Both the position numbers and the translations under genes were made by a program. A DNA stretch of 64,000 nt from an uncultured Shewanella sp. (GTDB lineage: Bacteria; Pseudomonadota; Gammaproteobacteria; Enterobacterales; Shewanellaceae): positions 65,382-129,381 of the forward strand of contig NZ_CANMWS010000011.1 in assembly GCF_947501665.1 (NCBI RefSeq), written 5' to 3'. Positions 28,826 to 39,638 of the stretch are shown here, in pieces. Numbering within the stretch: the stretch's first letter is position 1; each line of letters opens with the position of its first letter. The notes under the pieces were generated by a model. That model did not search any database. It was not told the DNA's origin and saw only the letters and a list, made by a program, of their open reading frames with translations.

Positions 28826-29456
28826 TGATTCAAAAATCATCTTAATGAAATTGGGAACTTGAATTATTACGATGAAAATATGACAAGTGGTAAAGTTGAA
28901 GGTGTCAATAATCAGCATAAGACAATGGTTAAAATTGCTTATGATTACAGGGATTGGACGCTATTTGAGCTAAGAATTAAAGCAAGTCACGAAGCGAGAT
29001 CTTCACTTTCCAGATGAACCAAATAACGCTTAAGAAAGACTCCTTAATTCAATTTCAACTGTCGTTATTTAAACATTTCAACCCAACTATTTTATATTGT
29101 TATAAATATTTTTTTCATCCTCTCGATACAAAATCATTTGAAAGTTTATGAAAAATATACAAAAAAAAAATGACTATTATGTAACTTATACTGCTCAAAA
29201 TTACAAATGTCTTAATAAGTATTATCACTGTTCTTTTACTGAAAAAAAAATAGTATTTAAAAACAATGAGTAATGTTAATTATTTCTTTTTACTATCTTT
29301 TACTATCAAACTTAACCACTTTTTATCATTATCTTCATCTGCATAAATCAGCTATTCGTTAAGATCAATTGCAAAATATTTTCGCCGACGATAACGGCTT
29401 AAATTATAGCCAGTTTTACTGAGTACATTAACTATAAAATTAAGGGAATAAATTAA

Positions 29457-30065
29457 ATGAAAAAAAAATACATGCTATTACTTGCTTCTATGTTATCACT
29501 AAGCTCACATGCCTCAACGAATTATACCTTAGAGCAAACAGGTAATTACACATCAGGTTTTGTCAATAACTATGATAATAGTGCAAATTTTATTTGCCCT
29601 TCAAACATGTTTTTAACTGGTATTTACAGCATACATAATGGTCATTATGAAGATCGAATATTCAAATTCACTTGCCACTCATTTAAGACTCAAAGTCTGG
29701 GGAGTTCGACGTCTAAAATTATCGAACGGAGCCGAAACCTAGATCACTCAAGTGGTTACCAAAATGAATTCGATCAACCACTGAGTTACACTTGTCCAGC
29801 AGGAGAATATATTGTAGGTGTATCCAGCTATCATGATGGACACTACGAAGATCGTCGTTTCTCTTTTACTTGTAGCCCTATGCTCATTGATGGCAACAGA
29901 ACAGCAGCAAAAGACTGCAATAGCACACCGACATCAACCTATGACACAATTAATAATTTGGTTGCCAGATTTGGTGCATTTACCAGTATATACAGCGTAC
30001 ACAGTAATCAAGCTGAAGACAGGCAAACTTCATTACAATATTGTGGTGATGTAATTCAATATTAA
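29457..30065 (+). CDS. Secreted dermatopontin-like protein
   Basis: The 202-residue protein begins with a signal peptide (about residues 1-19, S-H-A). The mature part holds three units of the same kind: G-I-Y-S-I-H-N-G-H-Y-E-D-R-x-F-x-F-x-C, G-V-S-S-Y-H-D-G-H-Y-E-D-R-x-F-x-F-x-C, and a weaker S-I-Y-S-V-H-S-x-x-x-E-D-R unit ending in Cys. The S-x-H-x-x-x-x-E-D-R-x-F/W-x-F-x-C pattern is that of dermatopontin and related invertebrate lectins, where it is stabilised by disulfides. Family proteins bind glycans or matrix. A role as a host- or surface-binding lectin is an inference supported by the discoidin neighbour. Confidence 0.65.
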   Translation: MKKKYMLLLASMLSLSSHASTNYTLEQTGNYTSGFVNNYDNSANFICPSNMFLTGIYSIHNGHYEDRIFKFTCHSFKTQSLGSSTSKIIERSRNLDHSSGYQNEFDQPLSYTCPAGEYIVGVSSYHDGHYEDRRFSFTCSPMLIDGNRTAAKDCNSTPTSTYDTINNLVARFGAFTSIYSVHSNQAEDRQTSLQYCGDVIQY

Positions 30066-30080
30066 TTAACTCTCATAATC

Positions 30081-30107
30081 AACAGCTCCTTAAGTTAAGG
30101 AGCTGTT
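30081..30107. terminator. Bidirectional terminator between convergent genes
   Basis: AACAGCTCCTTAA (30081-30093) and TTAAGGAGCTGTT (30095-30107) are a perfect 13-bp inverted repeat. It follows the dermatopontin-like gene and reaches into the oleD stop codon from the other side. Confidence 0.7.
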
Positions 30108-31221
30108 ATTCCTTCAACCAATGAGTTAATCTCAGCATTCCTTCATCAATACTCACTAAGGGCTCATAACCTAAATCTTGCTTAGCCGCCTCAATATTAA
30201 AGTAATGGTGCGTGGACAATTGTCTTGCCACAAAACGCGTCATGATAGGTTCATCTTGCTTATTCAATAAACGATAAATCACTTCTAATAACGCTCCTAC
30301 TCCATAAGCAATATTGGCTGGAACGCGCTTTGTCACTTTAGGTAATGACTGGCAGGCCAAAATACGATTTAACATATCGCTCATCAAAATAGGTTCATCA
30401 TTACTAATGAAATAGGCTTTTCCTGCTGCTTGAGTATTTTGTTCTTGCTTTTCAGTTGAAGGCGAAATCAAAGCGATAGCTGCTAATACATGGGCATAGG
30501 CCGCATTAGCAATATAAAGCGTATCCACTTTTTTATCTTGTAATCCCACCAGCTTTAATTTGCCTTTTTGCGCCCTTTCAATCACACGAGGCACTAAATG
30601 AGGATCCCTTGGTCCCCAGATCAAATGTGGCCTTAATGCTACCGTCGATAATTGACCTTTATCGCTCAAAGCACACCCATTTGCCGCTAGCACTTTTTGC
30701 TCTGCAATCGCCTTAGATTCACTGTAGTGGTTTAAAAAATGACTAGCATAAGGTTTTGTTTCACTTACATTAACTTCATCTTCACCCGAAAATATCACAC
30801 TCGGCGTACTGGTATACACGAGTGTAGGAACCCCACATTCACAGCAAGCAGCAATGATATTCTCAGCTCCTTTCACATTGGCACTAAAGTAACTGTGTTT
30901 ACTGCCCCATACGCCCGCTTTTGACGCCACATGAAACACAAGGTCACAACCTTCCATCGCTAATATCAGTGATGCCTTATCCGCAATATCACCTTGGATC
31001 ATGGTGACTCCAAGGGATGTTAACTCAGGATAATCACTTCTTGCAAACCCCGTCACTTCAATGCCTACAGCAATCAAACGCTCACAGATTGCTCGACCTA
31101 AGAACCCTCCTGCACCAGTGACAAAAACCCTTTTCACTTTAGATTTCAACTGCGTCAGCGCATCTTGCTCTTTAGCATCTAGCGCATTAAAAATAAACGT
31201 GTTTGACTCTAGCTGTTTCAC
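30106..31221 (-). CDS. oleD: OleD, 2-alkyl-3-ketoalkanoate reductase
   Basis: A short-chain dehydrogenase/epimerase-type enzyme that reduces the beta-keto acid made by OleA to the beta-hydroxy acid, with NADPH, in olefin synthesis. It has the Rossmann motif GAGGFLG and the catalytic Y-S-E-S-K. The frame opens at GTG 31251. I prefer the GTG at 31221, which overlaps the oleC stop as GTGA, has GGTGA seven bases before it, and leaves an N-terminal extension like that remembered from Shewanella OleD; this gives 371 residues. It is the last gene of the oleABCD cluster and shares a terminator with the convergent gene. Confidence 0.9.
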   Translation of the reverse strand: MKQLESNTFIFNALDAKEQDALTQLKSKVKRVFVTGAGGFLGRAICERLIAVGIEVTGFARSDYPELTSLGVTMIQGDIADKASLILAMEGCDLVFHVASKAGVWGSKHSYFSANVKGAENIIAACCECGVPTLVYTSTPSVIFSGEDEVNVSETKPYASHFLNHYSESKAIAEQKVLAANGCALSDKGQLSTVALRPHLIWGPRDPHLVPRVIERAQKGKLKLVGLQDKKVDTLYIANAAYAHVLAAIALISPSTEKQEQNTQAAGKAYFISNDEPILMSDMLNRILACQSLPKVTKRVPANIAYGVGALLEVIYRLLNKQDEPIMTRFVARQLSTHHYFNIEAAKQDLGYEPLVSIDEGMLRLTHWLKE

Positions 31222-33026
31222 TTGTGAGTCACCATTTTTTGTTGTGCCCACACCGCTAATTTTTCCCTAAAAATTTTAGCATTATGACGTATATCAACAG
31301 GAAAACGTTTATGAAATAAAAAATGTGTAATGCCTGTTGTGGTTGCATGCTCACTGGCAAGTAATCTAAGTTCATCAATCACCCCTTTTTGCGCCTCAAG
31401 TGTCAATGCATTTTCACTCTCAATACAGATTAATGGTACTGTATTCCCATCAAGCTCTACTCCCACTAAGGCTGTCCGTTTAACACGTGTATGGGTATTA
31501 AAAATACGTTCACAAGGAATGGAATAGTACTCCTTTATGCCTTCATCAGCCTGAACAACCACTCGATGTGCTTTTCTACCACACATCCATAATTTCCCAG
31601 CCTCGTCCAAATAGCCTAAATCCCCCATTCGATGACGGATCCCATCAACATCTGCAATTTTTGCTAACGTATTCGCATGGTCTCTTTGATAGTAAGATTG
31701 ACTGACCATAGGCCCTTTAACCACAATTTCTCCGACTTCATAAGGTGGGAGACATAAGCTCTCTTGCCATCGTTTTATGGGTTGTTCATTAATATCAATC
31801 ACTTTAATCTCAACGCCGTGAATAGCCTCTCCAACACAGATCCCACCACCATTATCAGTCACATCACGCGTTTTGAGTAATTCATGATGATTAATTTGGC
31901 TTAAAGGTAACGATTCAGTAGCCCCATAAGATGTTAGGATCTTGGCTTTTTCTGGTAATAATTGACCCAATCTCACCACAGAACTGATTGTTGCAGGTGC
32001 CCCGGCTGAAATAACCCGCTTTATACTCGACAAGCTATGCAACTCTTTGGTTTTAGTCACTTGTATTTGAGCCAGTCCGGCTTGACCTAAACGTTCGATT
32101 AATGCTGGATTAATAAACATATTGCTGCATTGATAACGCTCGATTGCAGCAAAAATCAAAGCGGGATTAGCCGTAATAGGCTTACTGGCATCCATATCAG
32201 GGACAATCGATGCCATTCCCAATGCTGGACCAAATAATGAAAATAGAGGAAAGGTCGCGAGATCTCGTTCGCCAACTTGAATATCATAGTCCTCTTTTAG
32301 CGCACGGATCTGAGCTTCAAACATACCATGAGAATACACCACACCTTTTGGCGTACCAGTGCTACCACTGGTAAATAAAATGGCCACCATCTCATCTTCA
32401 TCAAACCTAGCCATACTAAAGCGACCAGACTTTGGGGTTCGCTTAACCAATTGCTCAAGCTGGACTCCCCCCCAGGGACTATAGCGCCCAATATGCTTAC
32501 CGCCGACAGTAATAAAGTGTTTCACACTTTTTTTACCCCAACCTAAAATACGCCTTGCAATATGGGCTTTGGGGATCCCAATAAAAATATCAGGCTGAGC
32601 TTCCTCAAAACATTGTTTAAGATTCTTAACCCCCATACCAGGATCAACAAAAACAGGAATTATACCGACTTTAAAAAGTGCGAAGGTTAATACAAAAAAA
32701 TCGATACTCGGCGTGACCATCAATACCGCTTTCATACCAGGCTTTAACCCATACGCCAATAAAGCAAACGCCATATGATCGCTTTTAAAATTCAGCTCAG
32801 AAAAGGTCATTTCATCATAAAGTAATGACTGTATGCTGCGAATATGACGCTGCTTCTTTTGTACTGCAACGGCTAATAATTTCGGTGTTTCTTTAGAGGC
32901 CCGGACCAAATGACGGCAAAGATTCATTCGAGTCTGTTTCACCCTGATCTCAGCAACACCATGATTATTCAATGGTGTTGCGTCCACTTTACGATCAGCA
33001 CTCGAACACTTTATTTGCTCTAACAT
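31218..33026 (-). CDS. oleC: OleC, beta-lactone synthetase (AMP-ligase family)
   Basis: A 602-residue member of the acyl-AMP ligase superfamily. In olefin synthesis it turns the beta-hydroxy acid into a beta-lactone using ATP. The AMP-binding P-loop [16 protein letters not shown] is present near residue 213, followed by S-Y-G-A-T-E-S-L-P near 373 and the later R-M-G-D-L-G-Y-L. The start codon overlaps the oleB stop by one base (TAATG), and the end overlaps oleD, so translation is coupled through the whole set. Confidence 0.92.
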   Translation of the reverse strand: MLEQIKCSSADRKVDATPLNNHGVAEIRVKQTRMNLCRHLVRASKETPKLLAVAVQKKQRHIRSIQSLLYDEMTFSELNFKSDHMAFALLAYGLKPGMKAVLMVTPSIDFFVLTFALFKVGIIPVFVDPGMGVKNLKQCFEEAQPDIFIGIPKAHIARRILGWGKKSVKHFITVGGKHIGRYSPWGGVQLEQLVKRTPKSGRFSMARFDEDEMVAILFTSGSTGTPKGVVYSHGMFEAQIRALKEDYDIQVGERDLATFPLFSLFGPALGMASIVPDMDASKPITANPALIFAAIERYQCSNMFINPALIERLGQAGLAQIQVTKTKELHSLSSIKRVISAGAPATISSVVRLGQLLPEKAKILTSYGATESLPLSQINHHELLKTRDVTDNGGGICVGEAIHGVEIKVIDINEQPIKRWQESLCLPPYEVGEIVVKGPMVSQSYYQRDHANTLAKIADVDGIRHRMGDLGYLDEAGKLWMCGRKAHRVVVQADEGIKEYYSIPCERIFNTHTRVKRTALVGVELDGNTVPLICIESENALTLEAQKGVIDELRLLASEHATTTGITHFLFHKRFPVDIRHNAKIFREKLAVWAQQKMVTHK

Positions 33027-33931
33027 TAGGCTGCTGTCACGGCATCAATCTTAATAGGATGAGCCGACATAAAAGTCTGAATATGCTCCACCACTTCCTC
33101 TGTCGCGTCTTCTAAAATATAATGACCACAATCTGCAAACTCATGAACTTGCGCTTGTGGAAAGCGTTCTCGCCACTCAGCTAAAAAATGCTTATCAAAA
33201 ACAAAATCTTTTAATCCCCAACAAATCACCATAGGAATATCTTTAAATTGCGATAAACTGTCACTGATCTCAGACACTAATCGATAATTACGATCGTGTT
33301 TGACCAGTGGAATGTCTTGTACGAAACGTAATGTTGAAATCCGATTAGCCCAAGAATTAAACGGCGCCACATAAGCCTTACGAATAGCCGGTGCCATCGG
33401 TGTTCTTTTTACTCCTACGTAAGAAGCTATAGACGAAAACGCATTAAAACCTCTCACCAATACCGTGCCTAGTAATGTATTACGGCAAATCCATAATGGC
33501 CAAGGAAACGGTTTATCTTTTGGCAAATGAAAAGCACCAGTATTTAACACCACCAAACGTTTAATTCTGTCAGGATAACGTGCGGCATAACCCATACCGA
33601 TCATTCCCCCCCAATCATGCACCACTAAAGTGATATTCTCTACGACACCTAAGCTATCCAATAACGCTTCTAAATCATCAATGCGGCTTTTTAACGTATA
33701 ATCATAATCAATATCACTGGGTTTATCAGATAAACCACACCCAATATGATCAGGTGCAATACATTGATATTCTTCACTTAATTTAGAAATCAATTCTCGG
33801 TAATAAAATGACCAACTGGGATTTCCATGAACCATGACCACAGGGTCGCCAGCGCCTTCATTGACAAAGTGTAATTGCTGGCCATTTCTATCAAAGAAAT
33901 GACGTTTAAACGGGTGCAAATTTTCTAACAT
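33026..33931 (-). CDS. oleB: OleB, beta-lactone decarboxylase (alpha/beta hydrolase)
   Basis: A 301-residue alpha/beta hydrolase of the haloalkane-dehalogenase type. The nucleophile is Asp106 in VVHDWGGM, the oxyanion-region motif is V-H-G-N-P-S-W, and the catalytic His is in C-G-H-Y-I near the C-terminus. OleB removes CO2 from the beta-lactone to leave the cis-olefin. It is encoded as a separate protein here, whereas some bacteria fuse OleB to OleC. It is 162 bases downstream of oleA and overlaps oleC. Confidence 0.92.
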   Translation of the reverse strand: MLENLHPFKRHFFDRNGQQLHFVNEGAGDPVVMVHGNPSWSFYYRELISKLSEEYQCIAPDHIGCGLSDKPSDIDYDYTLKSRIDDLEALLDSLGVVENITLVVHDWGGMIGMGYAARYPDRIKRLVVLNTGAFHLPKDKPFPWPLWICRNTLLGTVLVRGFNAFSSIASYVGVKRTPMAPAIRKAYVAPFNSWANRISTLRFVQDIPLVKHDRNYRLVSEISDSLSQFKDIPMVICWGLKDFVFDKHFLAEWRERFPQAQVHEFADCGHYILEDATEEVVEHIQTFMSAHPIKIDAVTAA

Positions 33932-34093
33932 GTGTGTCCTATTGTACTCATTTTACTGATATACATTAGCGCATTAAAAACCATTCTGTCTTGATGAGCT
34001 AACGCTATTGTACAAATACTCATTATGTGAAAAGGGTATACGGTTATTAAGCTAAAGGCTATTACACGTACGATTATCTTCCCTTATTTCAGA

Positions 34094-35143
34094 CTACCAT
34101 TTGAGCCCTAACATCATACAATTAAGCCCACTTCCTATTCCTAAAAAGCTCACTTTATCTCCTTTATTTAAAAAGCCCTGATCATGAGCCATCGCTGCAC
34201 TCACAGGTAAAGATACCGTGCCCATATTGCCTAAGGTTTGATAAGTTGGAAACTCTTTATCTTGTGAAATGTTCAATGCTTTTAGTACTTGCCTACGGTT
34301 TGATTCACCCACTTGATGACAAATGACTTTATCCACTTGCTCAACGCACCACTGTCGCTGACTTAAAAAATGATCCCAAGTTTGACGAGCAAGTGCGACC
34401 CCTTCTTTTAACAAACTCACACCATTTGTTCGCATGAATTCACGATAAAGTTGTGGCCCAGCTTCTTCTAACCCCCATTGACACAAGTCATGGTGCTCAG
34501 GAGCCGATAAGTGACTCGCCCCTAATAGCTGATGGCTGCGTTGATTTGTTAACGGTAAGCTACCATCAGTCAATAACACCGCAACCGCACCAGACCCTCC
34601 CGTTAAGGTCGCTAGCGACTGAGCATAATTTTGCATTGTCGGCTCAGCTAACATTTTATCAATGGTAATATCCACAATATGGCGAGCAGACTCACAAGAG
34701 ACCACTAAGCCTGCTTTTATTTGCCCAAGTTCAATGCGGTTAGCGATATCTAATATGCCAGATAACACGCCAAGACATGCATTACTGATGTCATAAATAG
34801 CCGTATTTTTAGACATGCCGAGTTCGGCTGCGATGCGGCAAGCCGTAGCAGGTTCATGCTGATCTCGGCAAACTCCGGTATAAACAAGTGCACCAATATC
34901 ATCCACTTCAACGCCTGTTTCTATCAGCGTTTTATGTGCGGCAGCTAAAGCACCATCAGAAAGGCGATGCCCTTTTGGCCACCAACGACGCTCTCGAATT
35001 CCCGTTAAGGCGGCTAGTTGTCCCATAGGAATTCGAAACTTCTGGTATAGAGGGGCTAATTGAGACTCTAATTCGGCAGTAGAAACCACTTCCGGAGCCA
35101 ATTCATAGGCCAGACTATTGATAAAAACGCGGGAATATTTCAT
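34094..35143 (-). CDS. oleA: OleA, head-to-head acyl-CoA condensing enzyme
   Basis: A 349-residue thiolase-superfamily enzyme related to FabH. It condenses two acyl-CoAs head to head into a beta-keto acid, the first step of long-chain olefin synthesis. The active Cys123 is in D-I-S-N-A-C-L-G. Glu97 in R-D-Q-H-E-P-A-T lies 26 residues before it, the same spacing as the catalytic Glu117/Cys143 pair of Xanthomonas OleA. The remaining His/Asn motifs appear as I-C-H-Q-V-G-E-S-N and G-N-M-G-T-V-S. In marine Gammaproteobacteria the usual product is a polyunsaturated C31 hydrocarbon made from PUFA-pathway intermediates; no PUFA synthase is in this window. Confidence 0.93.
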   Translation of the reverse strand: MKYSRVFINSLAYELAPEVVSTAELESQLAPLYQKFRIPMGQLAALTGIRERRWWPKGHRLSDGALAAAHKTLIETGVEVDDIGALVYTGVCRDQHEPATACRIAAELGMSKNTAIYDISNACLGVLSGILDIANRIELGQIKAGLVVSCESARHIVDITIDKMLAEPTMQNYAQSLATLTGGSGAVAVLLTDGSLPLTNQRSHQLLGASHLSAPEHHDLCQWGLEEAGPQLYREFMRTNGVSLLKEGVALARQTWDHFLSQRQWCVEQVDKVICHQVGESNRRQVLKALNISQDKEFPTYQTLGNMGTVSLPVSAAMAHDQGFLNKGDKVSFLGIGSGLNCMMLGLKW

Positions 35144-35473
35144 GAAATCTTATTATTCACTCACCAGTATCAACTTCATTTTAGCCAATACCTTAATTAT
35201 TTACTGATAACCGCCCATTTGACCAAGAAAAAAGGAATGTTTCAATAAAAACCTCAAATAAAGCCCAGTAAAAATCATCATCAAGCATCCTGCCACGAAA
35301 AAGTATCTAATAATACGATGAACGGCTCCTTTCTATTGACGCATTTCGCATAAAAATTAAACAATTAATTATCTTTTTCAAACACGCTTTATCACGGTAT
35401 ATCCGTGATACTTCAAGATGCAGAATTCACTTAGGCGCCACTCTTTTTACCTAACACAAAAGAAGTAAAGAAA
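35144..35473. other. Intergenic region upstream of oleA
   Basis: These 330 bases separate the oleA start from the stop of the next leftward gene. A perfect palindrome, ATCACGG-TATAT-CCGTGAT (35391-35409), could end the upstream methyltransferase transcript or be a small repeat. Otherwise only the oleA promoter is expected. Confidence 0.35.
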
Positions 35474-36748
35474 CTAAAGCGACTTTGAAGCCGTAATCAA
35501 AGCATTACGTGGTGTAATACTGGCGTCACAAAATCGAGATAAATGCACTTGGTAACCCGCTTCTTGTAAAAAGCATACTCTGTCCAGCAACAGCCAGCGT
35601 TCTAATACGCCACGAAATAAATGAGCAACCAAATCAATTCGCCTGGTTAATCGTTGGCGCGCATAGCCTTTCTTTAACAGCGCTTCAAAGTTAAGCTCAT
35701 CTGGTAACACGACATTTTTTTGCTTCGCCGCCCACAAACAAAAGTCATTAAACGTGCCATTAAGCTGACTTTGCTTGATGCTCGGTACTGGAAGATACGT
35801 ATTGACTCCCCTCACCTCTCTTTGCAAAGTATCAAAACCTAATCGCCAAGCAATTTCTTGCAAACGATAGTCATTTTGCTTACCACTGGCTATGACACTT
35901 TGCTGTAACGGTAATTGCAGATCATGACGACTAAGCTGTAAAAAGCTCTGCTGGGCTTGTTTAGAGAGTGCTTGATAAGTTTTATCTTTTATTAAATGAT
36001 AACAACAAGGAGAAAACGCAATTTCTTTTGTTTGCACTTCAGCCGCAGATTGCAACAAATTAACATGCAGATCGCCACAAGCATGCAAGGCAATCACACA
36101 CTGCTGCTGTTTAATATAAGCTCGCCCTTCTGTGAAAGCATCGGCACAAATAAAGTGTTGTGGCAATACCCATTGCTGAGCAAATGCTTCACCAGCGCGA
36201 CATAAGTCCTCTTGCCATTCAATGCTCAATACGCTCACTTCTTGCGTCTTAGCAATGAGACGACCTAAATGCCCTTTGCCCGCACACCACTCAAGCACCG
36301 GATATTGATTATTGAATACAGTGTCAGATATTGACTGAGTAAACGCGGTAATTTGGTGCCATTTTCGTCCTTTTATATGCGCACTAAAATGAGCTTCATC
36401 CGCAAAAGCAGCCCATGTTTGATTCATCTCAGTTGCTGGCTTAAGTGGGATTAACATTTGACTCAATAAAGATAAATCCCATTGCAGATCAGACAACCTA
36501 CAATCTTGCTCTAGTGCAGGTAATAGTGTGCTGAGTAATAAGTCAGGTGACTTATCGATAATCTCTAACGTGAAGTCCTCCAATTGCCAGACTTTCTCCG
36601 CTAATGTCGGAAATTTATCTTGCCAAGGTAAATCGTCTTGCTGAAACGCCACGACTTGCCATAACGCTCGACTGTCATAAAGAAAGCGGTCAAGATTTGC
36701 TAACTGCTGTTGGAAAAAATGACCTTGAAAACCCGTATGCTGTAGCAC
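35474..36748 (-). CDS. SAM-dependent methyltransferase (Methyltransf_32 type)
   Basis: A 424-residue protein with a central SAM-binding part: motif I V-L-E-W-C-A-G-K-G-H-L-G near residue 150-161, an acidic motif-II position in S-I-E-W-Q-E, and A-L-H-A-C-G-D-L near 220-227. The segment F-S-P-C-C-Y-H-L-I follows. These match the methyltransferase domain family that includes human METTL25/GSTCD-like proteins. The substrate is unknown. The long N- and C-terminal helical parts are not assigned. There is no clear operon partner. Confidence 0.7.
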   Translation of the reverse strand: MLQHTGFQGHFFQQQLANLDRFLYDSRALWQVVAFQQDDLPWQDKFPTLAEKVWQLEDFTLEIIDKSPDLLLSTLLPALEQDCRLSDLQWDLSLLSQMLIPLKPATEMNQTWAAFADEAHFSAHIKGRKWHQITAFTQSISDTVFNNQYPVLEWCAGKGHLGRLIAKTQEVSVLSIEWQEDLCRAGEAFAQQWVLPQHFICADAFTEGRAYIKQQQCVIALHACGDLHVNLLQSAAEVQTKEIAFSPCCYHLIKDKTYQALSKQAQQSFLQLSRHDLQLPLQQSVIASGKQNDYRLQEIAWRLGFDTLQREVRGVNTYLPVPSIKQSQLNGTFNDFCLWAAKQKNVVLPDELNFEALLKKGYARQRLTRRIDLVAHLFRGVLERWLLLDRVCFLQEAGYQVHLSRFCDASITPRNALITASKSL

Positions 36749-37023
36749 TAACCTCAGCGCTCCTTAATAATCAATTATCGCCTACATTATACCAATAAAA
36801 AGCCGCTCAGAAGACAAGAATCGTCATCCTACTTTCAGGTGATAAAAAAACAGCCAAAAGCATAATAGATAATTAATTAACTTGTCTCTAATATAAGTCT
36901 CGAAATAACACTTATTATCGGATGGTATGGATATCCCCAATAATAAGTCATCATCTGATAAGGATAAGTCGGATATTTCAAGTTAATACCAAACTTACCA
37001 TAACTAAAGGACTAGGATTCATT

Positions 37024-37977
37024 ATGGAAATGCTTTTTAAAGGAACAAAAGCGGTTAGCGCTCTAACCAAAACAGCTCTGGCTTGCACCACACTTTGTAC
37101 GGTCTTATTAACCTCCCCTGTCGCCAATGCCCTTGATGTTGTGATCATCATAGACACAACCGGCAGCACAGGTGCATTATTGCCTAATTGGCAAGCGCGA
37201 ATGCAAGAAGAAGTCATTGATCAATTCCGTCTAGCCGATCCCCATACCCGCTTTTCATTGGCTTCTCATTTGGATTTTCCGTTTTCACCATACGGTGGTA
37301 CAGATGAATATGCCTATCGTCTCGACGCACAGCTTGACAGTAATACAGAGCCCTTTATTTTAGCGCTCAATAACTTAGATTCAGGCTGGGGAGGTGACGG
37401 ACCCGAATCACAATTAGAAGCACTGTACCAAGTCACCACAGGTCACGGGCGAGATCTTAATAATAATGGTAGCTTTTTAGACCAAGGTGATATCAGCCCA
37501 ACCAACACAGGATTTAATGATAACTCACCTTCAATCGTCATCCATTTTACCACACCCGCCGTATTTCATAATGAACCTTTTGAACCCAATTATCCCTACA
37601 GTGGTGTCATCAATCCCCCAGCGGATTTTGATAGTGCTCTTACTGCCATGATATCTAAAAATGTGATTTATTATCAAGTTGAACCCAATGCCTTACCTTC
37701 AATCATGGGAAGCGAAAAGACAATCATGGATCACCAGATGCAGCAGCCTCTCTCAGTGAGTCTACAGCAAGCTAAAATGGCAGTGGCAGCGACACCGGGC
37801 GAAAGATTAGCTGAGGCTACTGGAGGAGACGTACTTCATGTGGGTTCCGATCTTTCAGGGCTCGCTGAGGCCATTGAAGACATTGTGGAAGACGTCAGAC
37901 CTTGCCCTGCAGGACAAGTGCCTGTTTATTTACCTTGGGCAACCTATTGTGTACCAGATCACGGTGACAAAGAATAA
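37024..37977 (+). CDS. Exported von Willebrand factor A domain protein
   Basis: A protein of 317 residues with a signal peptide (about 1-36, V-A-N-A) directly followed by a vWA domain. The metal-ion-dependent adhesion site begins D-T-T-G-S-T-G (about 43-49), and a second conserved part is G-W-G-G-D-G-P-E-S-Q-L. The longest frame opens at 36922, but the ATG at 37024 follows AAGGACTAGGA and starts the signal peptide cleanly, so I chose it. The C-terminus carries two Cys residues. The partner or ligand is unknown. It is likely a periplasmic or secreted adhesion-type protein. Confidence 0.72.
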   Translation: MEMLFKGTKAVSALTKTALACTTLCTVLLTSPVANALDVVIIIDTTGSTGALLPNWQARMQEEVIDQFRLADPHTRFSLASHLDFPFSPYGGTDEYAYRLDAQLDSNTEPFILALNNLDSGWGGDGPESQLEALYQVTTGHGRDLNNNGSFLDQGDISPTNTGFNDNSPSIVIHFTTPAVFHNEPFEPNYPYSGVINPPADFDSALTAMISKNVIYYQVEPNALPSIMGSEKTIMDHQMQQPLSVSLQQAKMAVAATPGERLAEATGGDVLHVGSDLSGLAEAIEDIVEDVRPCPAGQVPVYLPWATYCVPDHGDKE

Positions 37978-38146
37978 CGCTGTTTTTGCTTAAGTTTATT
38001 AACATCTGTCTGTATCTTTAACACTAAGCGACTTAAATTACAGGTTGCTTAGTGTTTATCAAATCAAACCACTTGGGTATAGCCCTCACCAAACAGAAAA
38101 TGATAAACTGCTCGGCAGTCACTCTTTATCGCATAAGGTTTTCAGA

Positions 38147-38386
38147 TTGAGCAAAACAAAAGTCGACTCACCCTGCGTAGCGCATTGTGGCTTAGACCAA
38201 AATGATTATTGTATGGGGTGTTTTCGCCACATTGATGAAATTGTGGCTTGGAGCGGTGCAAGCAACAAACAAAAAAGTCAAATTATTGCGAAGCTTCCTC
38301 ATCGAAAAAATCAAATGCAAGGCGGAGAAAATACCCAACTTATCAGCCGAAAAAAGTGGTTAGCAGCTGAAAAACGCCTGAAATGA
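38147..38386 (+). CDS. DUF1289 family small Cys-rich protein
   Basis: The conserved part S-P-C-V-A-H-C-G-L-D followed by Y-C-M-G-C-F-R-H-I-D-E-I-V-A-W is the DUF1289 signature, with four Cys likely to bind metal. The open frame reaches back to a TTG at 38045, giving 113 residues. A TTG at 38147 preceded by AAGG with good spacing gives 79 residues, closer to the family's size. The start is therefore uncertain. Function of the family is unknown. Confidence 0.7.
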   Translation: MSKTKVDSPCVAHCGLDQNDYCMGCFRHIDEIVAWSGASNKQKSQIIAKLPHRKNQMQGGENTQLISRKKWLAAEKRLK

Positions 38387-38411
38387 AATATCAAACGCTT
38401 TTCAAAAGCCA

Positions 38412-38771
38412 TTATTTTTTATTGAGCATACTCTTGAGATCGGCAAAAGGATTATACGTTGCCGCATCCACTTTGGTCTCAGTGGTTGATCCATATTGGA
38501 TCAACTCTTCAAATTTAGAGTGTTCATTATCATGACAAAAAAGGCATAAAAGTTCCCAATTTGAACCATCTGACGGATTGTTGTCATGATTGTGATCTCT
38601 ATGATGAACCGTTAACTCACGTAAATTTGAATGTGTAAATTCACGAGTACAACGGCCACATACCCAAGGGTAAAGCTTTAAAGCTTGCTCTCGGTAACCC
38701 GTTTCACGTTTGGCTTTATATTCTCTGGCTTCAGCCAGCACCTTATCTAATTTACTTTGACCTGTAGACAT
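38412..38771 (-). CDS. yajD: YajD-type HNH nuclease family protein
   Basis: A small protein that matches E. coli YajD from the G-Y-R-E-x-A-L-K-x-Y-P-W-V-C-G-R-C segment to the C-terminal Y-N-P-F-A-D-L-K. It has a zinc-type HNH core: Cys pair C-G-R-C, the H-H-R-D-H-N-H segment and a second C-L-F-C pair. The frame opens upstream at 38819, but the ATG at 38771 has GGGAAATAATGC before it and gives 119 residues, near the E. coli length. The cellular role is not known. Confidence 0.82.
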   Translation of the reverse strand: MSTGQSKLDKVLAEAREYKAKRETGYREQALKLYPWVCGRCTREFTHSNLRELTVHHRDHNHDNNPSDGSNWELLCLFCHDNEHSKFEELIQYGSTTETKVDAATYNPFADLKSMLNKK

Positions 38772-38874
38772 CGCATTATTTCCCATTCTATCCTGTAACG
38801 ATAGTAACATTTTTAACAAGCCAAAACACGTAAATTAGGGTGTAATAAGAGCGCTATTCAAATCGTCAATTCTG

Positions 38875-39585
38875 TTATAAGTCGAGATCTTTTTCCATTT
38901 CTTCATAAGAGGTATGACGAACATCCTTACCTTTAACATAATAAATAATATACTCACAGATATTTTGACATCTATCCCCAACTCGCTCGACCGCTCTGGC
39001 AGCCCAAAGTACATCAAGCACCTCTGGAATCGCACGGGGATCTTCCATCATATAAGTCATCAGCTGACGAATAATGCCTTCATATTCACGATCTAACTTT
39101 GAGTCTTCTTTATGTAACTCCAGCGCAACTTCCGCATCCATACGCGCTAAAGCATCTAATGTCGCATGCAACATACGGGTGGCATGCCGTCCCATATTTT
39201 CAATGCTAACCAACAAAGGCTGTTGATTTTTAAGTCTTTTATCTAAGGCTGTTTTTGCTATTCGAACACAAGCATCACCAATACGCTCTAGATCGGTAAT
39301 GGTTTTTGTAATCGAGATCACCAAGCGTAAATCACTGGCTGCAGGTTGACGTTTTGCGATAATACGCGCACATTCTTCATCAATGGCCACTTCCATTCCA
39401 TTCACTTGATGATCGCCTGCAATCACTTTCTGGGCCAATTCACCATCCAGAGCTGATAACGCATTCAAAGCCTGTTCTAGCTGACGCTCAACCAGGCCCC
39501 CCATCGTTAGAACGCGATTACGAATATCATCTAACTCGGCATTAAATTGGCCTGAGATGTGTTTATTGAGATTCATGTTTTCCAT
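38875..39585 (-). CDS. phoU: PhoU, phosphate signalling regulator
   Basis: A 236-residue all-helical protein with two PhoU repeats, each with the metal-cluster motif: E-x-x-x-D-x-x-x-x-x-I-A-K-R-Q-P near residue 50-70 and [10 protein letters not shown] near 200-210. PhoU links the Pst transporter to the PhoR/PhoB system and keeps the Pho regulon off when phosphate is plentiful. It is the last gene of the leftward pstC-pstA-pstB-phoU cluster, 53 bases after pstB. Confidence 0.95.
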   Translation of the reverse strand: MENMNLNKHISGQFNAELDDIRNRVLTMGGLVERQLEQALNALSALDGELAQKVIAGDHQVNGMEVAIDEECARIIAKRQPAASDLRLVISITKTITDLERIGDACVRIAKTALDKRLKNQQPLLVSIENMGRHATRMLHATLDALARMDAEVALELHKEDSKLDREYEGIIRQLMTYMMEDPRAIPEVLDVLWAARAVERVGDRCQNICEYIIYYVKGKDVRHTSYEEMEKDLDL

Positions 39586-39638
39586 GTAGAACTCACCCTA
39601 ATCTGTGTACAAAAAATGCATGATAAAAAGCGCTAACC

